5,380 bases of DNA. It comes from Sulfurovum sp. (GTDB taxonomy: Bacteria > Campylobacterota > Campylobacteria > Campylobacterales > Sulfurovaceae). The translations under genes and the position numbers were made by a program. The stretch is from positions 1 to 5,380 of the forward strand of contig WFYB01000077.1 in NCBI GenBank assembly GCA_015490315.1, in the 5' to 3' direction. Numbering within the stretch: position 1 is the first letter of the stretch; every line of letters begins with the position of its first letter. Below, one piece after another: positions 1 through 4,657 of this stretch. The notes beneath the pieces are model-generated. The model did no database searches and was not told where the DNA came from. It was given only the letters and a program-made list of their open reading frames with translations.

Positions 1-233
1 AAGTAGTGAAAATCCTCTCTCTGCTTCTCGATCCGTCCCTCCCGCTGGGCAGGTGGCAGTGCGTCGATACACTGTATCTCCTCCTTAAGAGAGGATACCG
101 TTGCATCCAGCCACTGCAGAAAGACTTTTCTTGTGATCTTTTTTGCCTGCTGCGCATCGCCACCTTCCGATCGCGCCTGATCATATGCTTCCTTTAAAAA
201 GCTTTTTAGCTCATCCGCATCAAAGAGTGGCAT
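1..233 (-). CDS. Unrecognised phage protein, N-terminal part, cut by the window edge
   Basis: An open frame runs from an ATG at 233 leftwards off the window, giving 77 codons without a stop. The start is supported by an AGGAGG Shine-Dalgarno just upstream. The gene overlaps the end of the DUF1804 gene by 14 nt, so the two are probably translationally coupled. The visible part begins MPLFDADELKSFLKEAYDQA and is rich in charged residues (Glu, Asp, Lys, Arg) and Gln, with predicted helical character, no membrane segment and no motif I recognise. In Mu-like phages the genes beside DUF1804 tend to be packaging genes (DUF3486/gp27-like, terminase large subunit). A small packaging or head accessory role is therefore possible by position only. 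The carboxyl end is not in the window and no function can be assigned. Confidence 0.7.
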   Translation of the reverse strand, partial: MPLFDADELKSFLKEAYDQARSEGGDAQQAKKITRKVFLQWLDATVSSLKEEIQCIDALPPAQREGRIEKQREDFHY

Positions 234-687
234 CGGCGATCTCCTCCTGCAGCGACTCTATGAGATCGACAAGCTGCTCAAGACACTTCTTGCTCATGCG
301 AGCCCTGGCACCTTCGATAAGAATGGTCAGTGTCTTTTTGATGAGAGTATGCTTGTATACGGCAGGATCCTCCTGGTGCGCGATCTTCTTCATCTTGGCA
401 AAGGCATCACCAAGCTGGCTTAGCTTGTCTACTCTGGCTTCCGGCTTGAGGTCTGCCTCTTTGATCTCTTTGAGGAAATCGTTCATATACTCTAAAAAAT
501 TGGTATAGATCTTATCGCTTCCGCCGCTGAGCATGGCATTGGTTCTAAGCGTGTCCCACTCTTTGTCATCCGCTTTGTAGTTCTGGATCGTACGTATGCT
601 GACCCCAAGATGCTGCGCAATCTCCTCATAGGAGTGTCCTAAGATATAGAGCTTTTTAGCCAGTGCTTTTTTTTGCTTAAGCGTCAT
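220..687 (-). CDS. DUF1804 family phage protein, probable terminase small-subunit-like DNA-binding protein
   Basis: This 155-residue protein has an N-terminal helix-turn-helix at about residues 17-40 (SYEEIAQHLGVSIRTIQNYK). A helical body follows, with the pattern GGSDKIYTNFLEYMNDFL then KLSQLGDAFAKMKKIA, which resembles the DUF1804 family (PF08822) of Mu-like prophages. Those proteins usually lie directly before DUF3486 and the terminase large subunit, and they are thought to act as the DNA-recognition part of packaging. That role is inferred from fold and context, not proven. The start overlaps the stop of the DUF1320 gene as ATGA (684-687), and the end overlaps the next gene by 14 nt. The residues after about 130 (KKCLEQLVDLIESLQEEI) look like an oligomerising helix. 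A run of eight A falls in codons 4-8, but the frame is intact. A transcriptional regulator is the alternative, though less likely inside a head operon. Confidence 0.75.
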   Translation of the reverse strand: MTLKQKKALAKKLYILGHSYEEIAQHLGVSIRTIQNYKADDKEWDTLRTNAMLSGGSDKIYTNFLEYMNDFLKEIKEADLKPEARVDKLSQLGDAFAKMKKIAHQEDPAVYKHTLIKKTLTILIEGARARMSKKCLEQLVDLIESLQEEIADATL

Positions 688-1076
688 AGATAGCCCTTTG
701 TGATCTCTTTTGGTTTCCCGTGGCGGAAAGTAAATCCTGACTGCTTTGGAGGCTTTTGTGATGTGGTGACAGGGATCTGTTTTTTTGCCATCTTCATGAG
801 ATAGGCTTCTATCTTTTCGATCCGCTCGCTTCTCTCATCCTGCCCCAGTTTGTTTCTGCGGCGCAGCTCAAGGATCGTCAGCTCGATGGCGATATTTTTG
901 AGAAGCTCAGTAGGCTGATCGGGCAGGGTAAAAAAAGAGCCGATAAAAGAGAGGGCGTCGTTGATCGCATCCTGCAGCACTTCCTCATCAAGCACTCCTT
1001 TGGCGTTAAGGTCGCTAAGCTGCGTAAGTTCTGTAAAGCTGATCTCTTTTAGCAGGTCTTCTTTGGTGATCGTCAT
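684..1076 (-). CDS. Mu gp36-like protein, DUF1320 family
   Basis: This 130-residue protein resembles the DUF1320 family (PF07030, phage Mu gp36). It has an N-terminal 'ITKEDLLKEISFTELTQLSD' segment followed by 'GVLDEEVLQDAINDALSFIGSFF', the family's typical acidic 'VID/VLDEAVLxxAIxDA' pattern, then a helical part (about 57-100). The tail (105-130) is basic and low in complexity. Family members are small head-tail joining or connector-like proteins coded next to the major head protein in Mu. Exact function is not established. The ATG at 1076 has GGAG 8 nt upstream. The gene lies 57 bp after the capsid gene, and the gap holds a hairpin. Its stop overlaps the DUF1804 start by 4 nt. A run of seven A near residues 98-99 is not associated with a visible frameshift product. 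Confidence 0.78.
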   Translation of the reverse strand: MTITKEDLLKEISFTELTQLSDLNAKGVLDEEVLQDAINDALSFIGSFFTLPDQPTELLKNIAIELTILELRRRNKLGQDERSERIEKIEAYLMKMAKKQIPVTTSQKPPKQSGFTFRHGKPKEITKGYL

Positions 1077-1103
1077 CGGTGTTTCTCCAGTATCTCTTTA
1101 TTA

Positions 1104-1124
1104 GGCGATGCCAAAGGCATCACC
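1104..1124 (-). other. Strong RNA hairpin between capsid and DUF1320 genes
   Basis: On the minus-strand transcript the arms GGTGATGCC and GGCATCGCC pair over 9 bp (one G-U) around a 3-nt TTT loop. It starts about 9 nt after the capsid stop and ends about 27 nt before the DUF1320 start. It is not followed by a T-run in either direction (TAATAAAG on the minus strand, GTCTAT on the plus strand), so it is not a standard intrinsic terminator. It could protect the 3' end of the abundant capsid message, slow polymerase, or be a processing site that separates high capsid expression from the downstream genes. Confidence 0.6.
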
Positions 1125-1133
1125 GTCTATATA

Positions 1134-2108
1134 CTATGCAAGCGTGACTGTCGCGTCGCAGATAGATTTGACAGATGGGATCGGCAGCGGCTTAGACTGC
1201 GCAATCACCTTGTATCCGGATGGATCTGACAGCTTAATAGGATTAAGCCATAGAGGCAGCGGCTGCAGTCCGGCGTCAACATCATCGATCGCAAGATATC
1301 TGAACGCGAAGCCGCCATCTTTTGCAATGGCTTTGATGCCGTTATCATTAAGTACCGGTTTGTATTTTTTGGTTGCCGGATCAAAATACTTGGTGTTGTA
1401 TCTGGAGATCTTGTAGCCACCAATATAGATGGCATTGTCTGTCACCTTTGTGCTGATCGCCGCACTCTGCAGACCGCCAACGACATCAAGCAGCCTGGCG
1501 TAGACATTTTTGCCCGCACGAAACTCTACTGCCGCGCCGCCGCCGTTCTCTTCGATGAGTGCCGCCATATCAGAAAGGTCTGAGAAGATATTGCCGATCT
1601 TTACACTTGGACCCCATGTAAAATTGGATGTGATCTTAAGGGTATTGCCGTAATCGACGACATAAGTATCCAACCCATCTTCTGTTTTCATCGCGAAGGA
1701 TATCTTACCTGTAAGCGACTGCGCGCAGAGCGCCTCGGTGGTCGATCTGATCGTACGTCTTGCAAAGTCGATCGTATTGCGCAGCCATGATGACTGGCCA
1801 GATGCTGTCAATGTCTTGATACGGTTCAGCTCTGCTGCCGTAATTGGTTTGTTTACAATGATGGGGAGAGGCTCAATTGTCTTCAAAGAGCTGCTGCCTC
1901 CGCCAAGCGTCACGGAGGCGGAGCCTCTATTGACGACCGGTACCGCTTTTGCGATAGAGGAAATCTCATCAATAGAAATCGTGTCAAACGGGTAAGTGTC
2001 TCTGACCGAGGCTGGATAGATATCATCCATGACCGGGGTGTTGAGCGGAGAGAGCTTGCCCAGCTGCTCTCTGACATTTTTTGGGGTAATGATATGTTTT
2101 AGTGGCAT
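1134..2108 (-). CDS. Major capsid protein, lambda gpE family
   Basis: This 324-residue protein forms the head shell. It resembles the phage major capsid protein E family (PF03864; lambda gpE is 341 residues). Visible family features are an N-terminal 'TPKNVREQL' segment, a Gly/Ser-rich loop (about 61-74, GSASVTLGGGSSS) at the expected E-loop position followed by 'LPIIVNKPITAAELNRI', a central 'DGLDTYVVDYG' (144-153), and a C-terminal 'LPLWLNPIKLSDPSGYKVIAQSKPLPIPS'. These suggest an HK97-like fold. The start at 2108 has AAAGGAG 6 nt upstream. The decoration gene ends 15 bp before it, with no room for a separate promoter. Mu itself uses a different head protein annotation (gpT), so pairing a gpE-type shell with a Mu-type protease is a mosaic feature. 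The call rests on remembered family patterns, not on a search. Confidence 0.85.
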   Translation of the reverse strand: MPLKHIITPKNVREQLGKLSPLNTPVMDDIYPASVRDTYPFDTISIDEISSIAKAVPVVNRGSASVTLGGGSSSLKTIEPLPIIVNKPITAAELNRIKTLTASGQSSWLRNTIDFARRTIRSTTEALCAQSLTGKISFAMKTEDGLDTYVVDYGNTLKITSNFTWGPSVKIGNIFSDLSDMAALIEENGGGAAVEFRAGKNVYARLLDVVGGLQSAAISTKVTDNAIYIGGYKISRYNTKYFDPATKKYKPVLNDNGIKAIAKDGGFAFRYLAIDDVDAGLQPLPLWLNPIKLSDPSGYKVIAQSKPLPIPSVKSICDATVTLA

Positions 2109-2123
2109 CTTGTTCTCCTTTGT

Positions 2124-2474
2124 TTAGATGGCGTAGATTGGGTGCTGGCTGACAAGCAGTGCGATCTGGTCTGCATCTGCGAGCAGCATCTCTTGTGTAA
2201 CGGTTCCATGAATGAGTACTTCAACAAGGTCTCCATGATCTGGGTCAAAATCGCTGACTGCGACACCAACGGTATTCTGTTGCGGATTTGCGGCTGCATC
2301 ATATGCGGCCATCGGAGCAACTCCGTTATCGCCGGATACGAGGATCGTTCCTTTTTTGAACGCTGTCGTGACCGATGTGTCTGTCTTTTTGGTGACGATC
2401 ACCGGCGGATGTGTGCGGTTGATCACGCTGTCTTCTGTGATAGGCTCTTTTTGGGTTACTGCTTTGAATGGCAT
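2124..2474 (-). CDS. Head decoration protein, lambda gpD-like
   Basis: This 116-residue protein lies between the protease/scaffold and the capsid gene, the classic place of a capsid-stabilising decoration protein. Residues 42-92 read GTILVSGDNGVAPMAAYD, then NTVGVAVSDFDPDHGDLVEVLIHGTV. This matches the gpD pattern (PF02924): a beta-rich domain with 'G-x-V/I-L' entry, a 'VGVAVxDxD' strand and a 'V-x-V-L-x-x-G-x-V' strand. In lambda, gpD trimers plug the three-fold axes after head expansion. The same role is inferred here. It starts with ATG at 2474, with AAAAGGAG 5 nt upstream in the 13-bp gap after the protease stop. It ends 15 bp before the capsid start. The short C-terminus (LLVSQHPIYAI) has no special motif. 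Confidence 0.72.
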   Translation of the reverse strand: MPFKAVTQKEPITEDSVINRTHPPVIVTKKTDTSVTTAFKKGTILVSGDNGVAPMAAYDAAANPQQNTVGVAVSDFDPDHGDLVEVLIHGTVTQEMLLADADQIALLVSQHPIYAI

Positions 2475-2487
2475 GGTTTCTCCTTTT

Positions 2488-2799
2488 TTAGATTCTGCTC
2501 ATGTCGATTGTTTCGACTTCTGCTGGCTTATTTGTCGCAGGATAGATATCGCTTTGCGGCACATCGGGTTGGGGTTTTGCTGCTTCGAGATAGGCATCAA
2601 ACCCATCTGGATCTTTGATAGCGTAGTCGCATGCCCACTGCTCCTGTTCTGGATGCAGCTTCTTTGCCGCAATAGCGTCTTTGACCTTGGCTGATGCTGC
2701 CACCTTTTTCATCTCTTCCAGCTTTTCGTTTGTCTTGGAAAGCTCTGCTTTGAGCGCACTGTTTTCTGCCTGCAGTGCTTCCATTTGTTCTTTTGTCAT
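2488..2799 (-). CDS. Internal in-frame scaffold protein (Mu Z-like) nested in the protease gene
   Basis: An ATG at 2799 is codon 161 of the protease frame and is preceded by a strong AAGGAG with a 6-nt spacer. It would give a 103-residue protein starting MTKEQMEALQAENSALKAEL, which has a heptad-like leucine pattern (a coiled coil to about residue 40) and then a hydrophilic, Ala/Pro-rich tail. In Mu the scaffold Z is the C-terminal part of gpI from an internal start, and lambda C/Nu3 has the same layout. Here the scaffold would guide gpE-type capsid assembly and then be degraded by the full-length protease. The start signal is seen in the sequence. The separate product is inferred. Confidence 0.7.
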   Translation of the reverse strand: MTKEQMEALQAENSALKAELSKTNEKLEEMKKVAASAKVKDAIAAKKLHPEQEQWACDYAIKDPDGFDAYLEAAKPQPDVPQSDIYPATNKPAEVETIDMSRI

Positions 2800-3279
2800 C
2801 TCTGTCTCCTTTTTATGGGATGATTGGTTTTTGGCCGCAATGGGCGGCAACTCGTTAAAAAAAGGTGTGTTTGTCATGGCGACGGAGTGAAGCGTCCACC
2901 CGACATCCTCTCCGCTTTTGGGATCGGTACCGTGCGGTACCAGCGTAGGGGAGAGATATCTATACTCTCCTGCCTTGATCTGAGCTTTGGCGGCATCTGT
3001 CCACTCAATATATGCCATAAGCGCATCATCCTGCACACGAAGCCCATCGGGGTGGCGTATCCACCCGCTTGCAGGCGCTTTGTCTCCATAAAGCGACTGG
3101 TGCTCATAATCTACAACGACATCAAGCCCCAGTCTTTTGAAGTTGGCAACGATCGTCTCAAGGTCTTCGGTCTGAAGTGTGAATTTGCCTGCTGTATGCC
3201 CGCTCCATGTTCCAGTCGTGGCGATAGGCTGCCACCGCTTTGCCTTTTTGTCTATGCGACACGCTATGAATCCATCCAC
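2488..3279 (-). CDS. Prohead protease, phage Mu gpI-like, with scaffold domain at its C-terminus
   Basis: This 263-residue protein cuts the scaffold (and itself) during prohead maturation. The N-terminal ~150 residues match the Mu-like protease family (PF10123): 'DVVVDYEHQS' (53-62), 'APASGWI' (68-73), 'GEYRYLSP' (104-111) and 'MTNTPFF' (135-141). H60 and S110 are the likely catalytic pair, inferred from conservation. Residues 161-200 form a coiled coil (MEALQAENSALKAELSKTNE), and the rest is a Pro/Ala-rich tail ending IDMSRI. This C-terminal third can also be made alone from an internal start (see 2488-2799). The start is GTG at 3279, chosen because AAGGAG lies 7 nt upstream (3287-3292). The nearby ATG at 3275 is out of frame. 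The gene overlaps the end of the DUF1834 gene by 16 nt. At 263 residues it is shorter than Mu gpI (361). Confidence 0.87.
   Translation of the reverse strand: MDGFIACRIDKKAKRWQPIATTGTWSGHTAGKFTLQTEDLETIVANFKRLGLDVVVDYEHQSLYGDKAPASGWIRHPDGLRVQDDALMAYIEWTDAAKAQIKAGEYRYLSPTLVPHGTDPKSGEDVGWTLHSVAMTNTPFFNELPPIAAKNQSSHKKETEMTKEQMEALQAENSALKAELSKTNEKLEEMKKVAASAKVKDAIAAKKLHPEQEQWACDYAIKDPDGFDAYLEAAKPQPDVPQSDIYPATNKPAEVETIDMSRI
2804..2810 (-). promoter_or_regulatory. Internal ribosome binding site for the nested scaffold protein
   Basis: The minus strand reads AAAAAGGAGACAGAGATG around this site, with the AAGGAG core ending 6 nt before the ATG at 2799. It lies inside the protease coding region, where it encodes the KKETE residues just before Met161. 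It is as strong as the sites in front of the decoration and capsid genes, which supports separate translation of the scaffold. Confidence 0.7.
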
Positions 3280-3698
3280 TGATATACTCCTTCGTCTGTG
3301 ATGTGCACCTCTATACCTCGGCTGAAGACACTAAGATAGCCCTGATCGATCTTTGCATCAAAAATCTTGCGTGATGACTTTGTAGTGATTGCTATTTCGT
3401 CTATCTTATCAAGATGCTTTTCAGCCTCTTCCATCATCGCTGCCAACGTGCTCAAACTCGCCTGTCTGTAGTCGCTGTTGGCAGAATAGGCGATATGAAT
3501 AAAATAAAGGTTGAATGAGAGAACGCGATCCATACCGTCTCGCCGATCGCCTGTAAAATCGACAAGTATTTTTGGAAACTCGTCTTTTGCCAGATCAGGC
3601 GTTTTGTAGTCGCTGAGCTGACCATAGTATCTATCGACATAGATCTGCTTGTTTTGCCGTAGCGCATCGACGATGGTTTGATGACTGCGTTCGATCAT
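3264..3698 (-). CDS. Mu gp37-like protein, DUF1834 family (probable)
   Basis: This 144-residue protein is the first gene of the leftward operon. Its layout fits DUF1834 (PF08873, Mu gp37): an N-terminal helix 'MIERSHQTIVDALRQN', a central strand pair 'EFPKILVDFTGDRRD' and 'VLSFNLYFIHIAYSAN', a helix 'YRQASLSTLAAMMEEAEKHLDKI' (about 77-99) and C-terminal strands ending 'VFSRGIEVHITDEG'. Such proteins have a tail-terminator-like alpha/beta fold and probably act at the head-tail junction or tail end. The match is by overall pattern and is the weakest of the named head genes. The start ATG at 3698 has AAGGAG 4 nt upstream. The end overlaps the GTG start of the protease by 16 nt. In Mu, gp37 lies after the capsid gene and gp36, so its place here in front of the protease is unusual. 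Confidence 0.6.
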   Translation of the reverse strand: MIERSHQTIVDALRQNKQIYVDRYYGQLSDYKTPDLAKDEFPKILVDFTGDRRDGMDRVLSFNLYFIHIAYSANSDYRQASLSTLAAMMEEAEKHLDKIDEIAITTKSSRKIFDAKIDQGYLSVFSRGIEVHITDEGVYQWMDS

Positions 3699-3718
3699 AC
3701 CGCTCCTTTTTGGGTGTA

Positions 3719-3724
3719 ATCATA
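3719..3724 (-). promoter_or_regulatory. Possible -10 element of the leftward head-operon promoter
   Basis: The minus strand has TATGAT (5 of 6 to TATAAT) about 20 nt upstream of the DUF1834 start codon, leaving a short leader with the AAGGAG site. No good -35 hexamer is found at 16-18 bp. That position is instead occupied by the first 14-bp tandem repeat, as expected if an activator replaces -35 contacts, in the manner of Mu C-dependent late promoters. The activator is inference. Confidence 0.35.
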
Positions 3725-3734
3725 AGGCAATAGT

Positions 3735-3776
3735 GCACGAAAAGTACAGCACGAAATACACAGCAAGAATGTCACC
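3735..3776. repeat. Two to three 14-bp direct tandem repeats between the divergent operons
   Basis: Three consecutive 14-bp units start with GCA: GCACGAAAAGTACA (3735-3748), GCACGAAATACACA (3749-3762) and GCAAGAATGTCACC (3763-3776). Units 1 and 2 agree at 11 of 14 positions without gaps, and share GCACGAAA and TACA if a 2-nt gap is allowed. Unit 3 is degenerate (8-9 of 14). They lie between the leftward -10 box and the rightward promoter, so they are a candidate operator or activator site for both. Confidence 0.5.
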
Positions 3777-3788
3777 ACTCTCCCGTGT

Positions 3789-3818
3789 TTTACTCCTCTG
3801 CCCAAAATCCTCTATACT
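3789..3818 (+). promoter_or_regulatory. Probable sigma-70 promoter of the rightward lysis/baseplate operon
   Basis: TTTACT (3789-3794, 4 of 6 to TTGACA) and TATACT (3813-3818, 5 of 6 to TATAAT) are separated by 18 bp. This places the transcript start near 3825, about 45 nt before the holin start. The leader is A-rich (a run of eight A near 3847-3854) before the AAGGAG site. It is the best promoter-like sequence in the intergenic region, but it is not tested. Confidence 0.5.
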
Positions 3819-3869
3819 TCGAGCATTCGATCACCAATAGGAAATCAAAAAAAATAGAAAGGAGCACCG

Positions 3870-4286
3870 ATGGGGTTAATGGACTTCAGCCTTGGAGATG
3901 TCGGAAGCATCTTTACTAGCCTTCGCGAAGCGATCACAGGAGAGAAAATTAAGGATCCTGCCGAGCAGGCAAAGATGATGCTCGCCCTCGATCAGCTTGA
4001 AGCGAAACTCAAAATGGCTCAGATGGATGTCAACAAAACGGAGGCGCAGCACAAAAGCATCTTTGTGGCGGGGTGGCGTCCTTTTATAGGGTGGATCAGC
4101 GGATCAGCCCTTGCATACAACTACATCGTGCAGCCGCTTCTTTTTGTGTGGCTAAGTGCGGCCGGCATTTCTGTAGAGATGCCGCAACTTGACATCGGCA
4201 CACTGATGATGCTTATGGGAGGCATGCTCGGCTTTGGGGCTTTTCGTACATTTGAAAAAGTCAAGGGCGTAGAGCGTGGATACTGA
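3870..4286 (+). CDS. Holin, 3TM family
   Basis: This 138-residue membrane protein would permeabilise the inner membrane at the end of the lytic cycle. The N-terminal ~60 residues are soluble and helical, including an amphipathic Lys/Glu/Gln-rich helix (DPAEQAKMMLALDQLEAKLK). The motif 'SIFVAGWRPFIGWISGSALAYNYI' (63-86) is typical of the 3TM holin family (PF11351). Hydrophobic stretches are seen at about 69-97, probably one long or two short segments, and 107-126, with a charged end (EKVKGVERGY). The ATG at 3870 has AAAGGAG 5 nt upstream and is the first gene after the promoter. Its TGA overlaps a possible ATG of the next gene by 1 nt. Some members of this family may act as pinholins or have non-lysis roles, so holin activity is family-based inference. 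Confidence 0.82.
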   Translation: MGLMDFSLGDVGSIFTSLREAITGEKIKDPAEQAKMMLALDQLEAKLKMAQMDVNKTEAQHKSIFVAGWRPFIGWISGSALAYNYIVQPLLFVWLSAAGISVEMPQLDIGTLMMLMGGMLGFGAFRTFEKVKGVERGY

Positions 4287-4315
4287 TGAGACCAAAACAG
4301 GACGAAGGAAGCACT

Positions 4316-4657
4316 ATGCCGCACAATGATCCAAGCAACTACTCTTTGATCACCTACATATGGGTGATTCTTCTGTCGCTGTGGGGCGGCATCGTGCACC
4401 ACATCAAAAAAGTGAAGACCGGAGTCATTGCAAGATTCAGTCTTTCAGAACTTGTCGGAGATCTGTTTATCTCCGGATTTATCGGTGTGATGACCTTTTA
4501 TCTCTGCGAGTATGCAGGGGTTGATAAGCTGCTTACCGCTTTTTTGGTCGGAACCAGTTCGCACATGGGAACGCGAGGACTCATGATTCTTGAAGAGGTC
4601 GCTGCCAAAAAGTTTGGTGTGAGCGTACCAAAAGAGAACGATACGGAGAAGCGGTAA
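4316..4657 (+). CDS. LydA-type holin, phage holin superfamily III
   Basis: This is a second small membrane protein, 113 residues from the preferred start. It resembles the LydA holin family (PF16083): a first hydrophobic segment at about 10-29 (ITYIWVILLSLWGGIVHHI) followed by basic 'KKVKTG', then 'SLSELVGDLFISGFIGVMTFYLCEYAG' (42-68), and 'KLLTAFLVGTSSHMGTRGLMILEE' (71-94), where GxSxHMGxR is the family signature. The ATG at 4316 is preferred because AAGGA lies 6 nt upstream. An in-frame ATG at 4286 that overlaps the previous stop (TGATG) would add ten residues but has only a weak ribosome site. Dual starts with holin/antiholin function, known in some holins, cannot be excluded. The stop overlaps the gpV start by 1 nt (TAATG). 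Confidence 0.8.
   Translation: MPHNDPSNYSLITYIWVILLSLWGGIVHHIKKVKTGVIARFSLSELVGDLFISGFIGVMTFYLCEYAGVDKLLTAFLVGTSSHMGTRGLMILEEVAAKKFGVSVPKENDTEKR

Noticed and set aside
143..508. Plus-strand open frame of 121 codons
   Set aside because: It lies opposite the DUF1804 gene and the left-edge gene, which have ribosome sites and family patterns. Its Ser/Leu-rich translation looks like an antisense shadow.
667..786. Runs of eight and seven A on the minus strand as possible programmed frameshift sites
   Set aside because: The reading frames are intact on both sides, and there is no overlapping long alternative frame of the kind seen in tail-chaperone frameshifts.
1896..1926. GC-rich inverted repeat (CTCCGCC / GGCGGAG)
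   Set aside because: It encodes the Gly/Ser-rich loop of the capsid protein. Repetitive glycine codons explain the symmetry.
2142..2694. Plus-strand open frames with Cys/Phe-rich translations
   Set aside because: They lie opposite the decoration and protease/scaffold genes and have no ribosome site or recognisable domain. The Cys/Arg/Phe-rich composition is typical of a complement-frame artefact.
3699..3869. Small RNA, tRNA or attachment site in the intergenic region
   Set aside because: There is no cloverleaf, no T-run terminator and no Mu-like end repeats. The region is better explained as divergent promoters.
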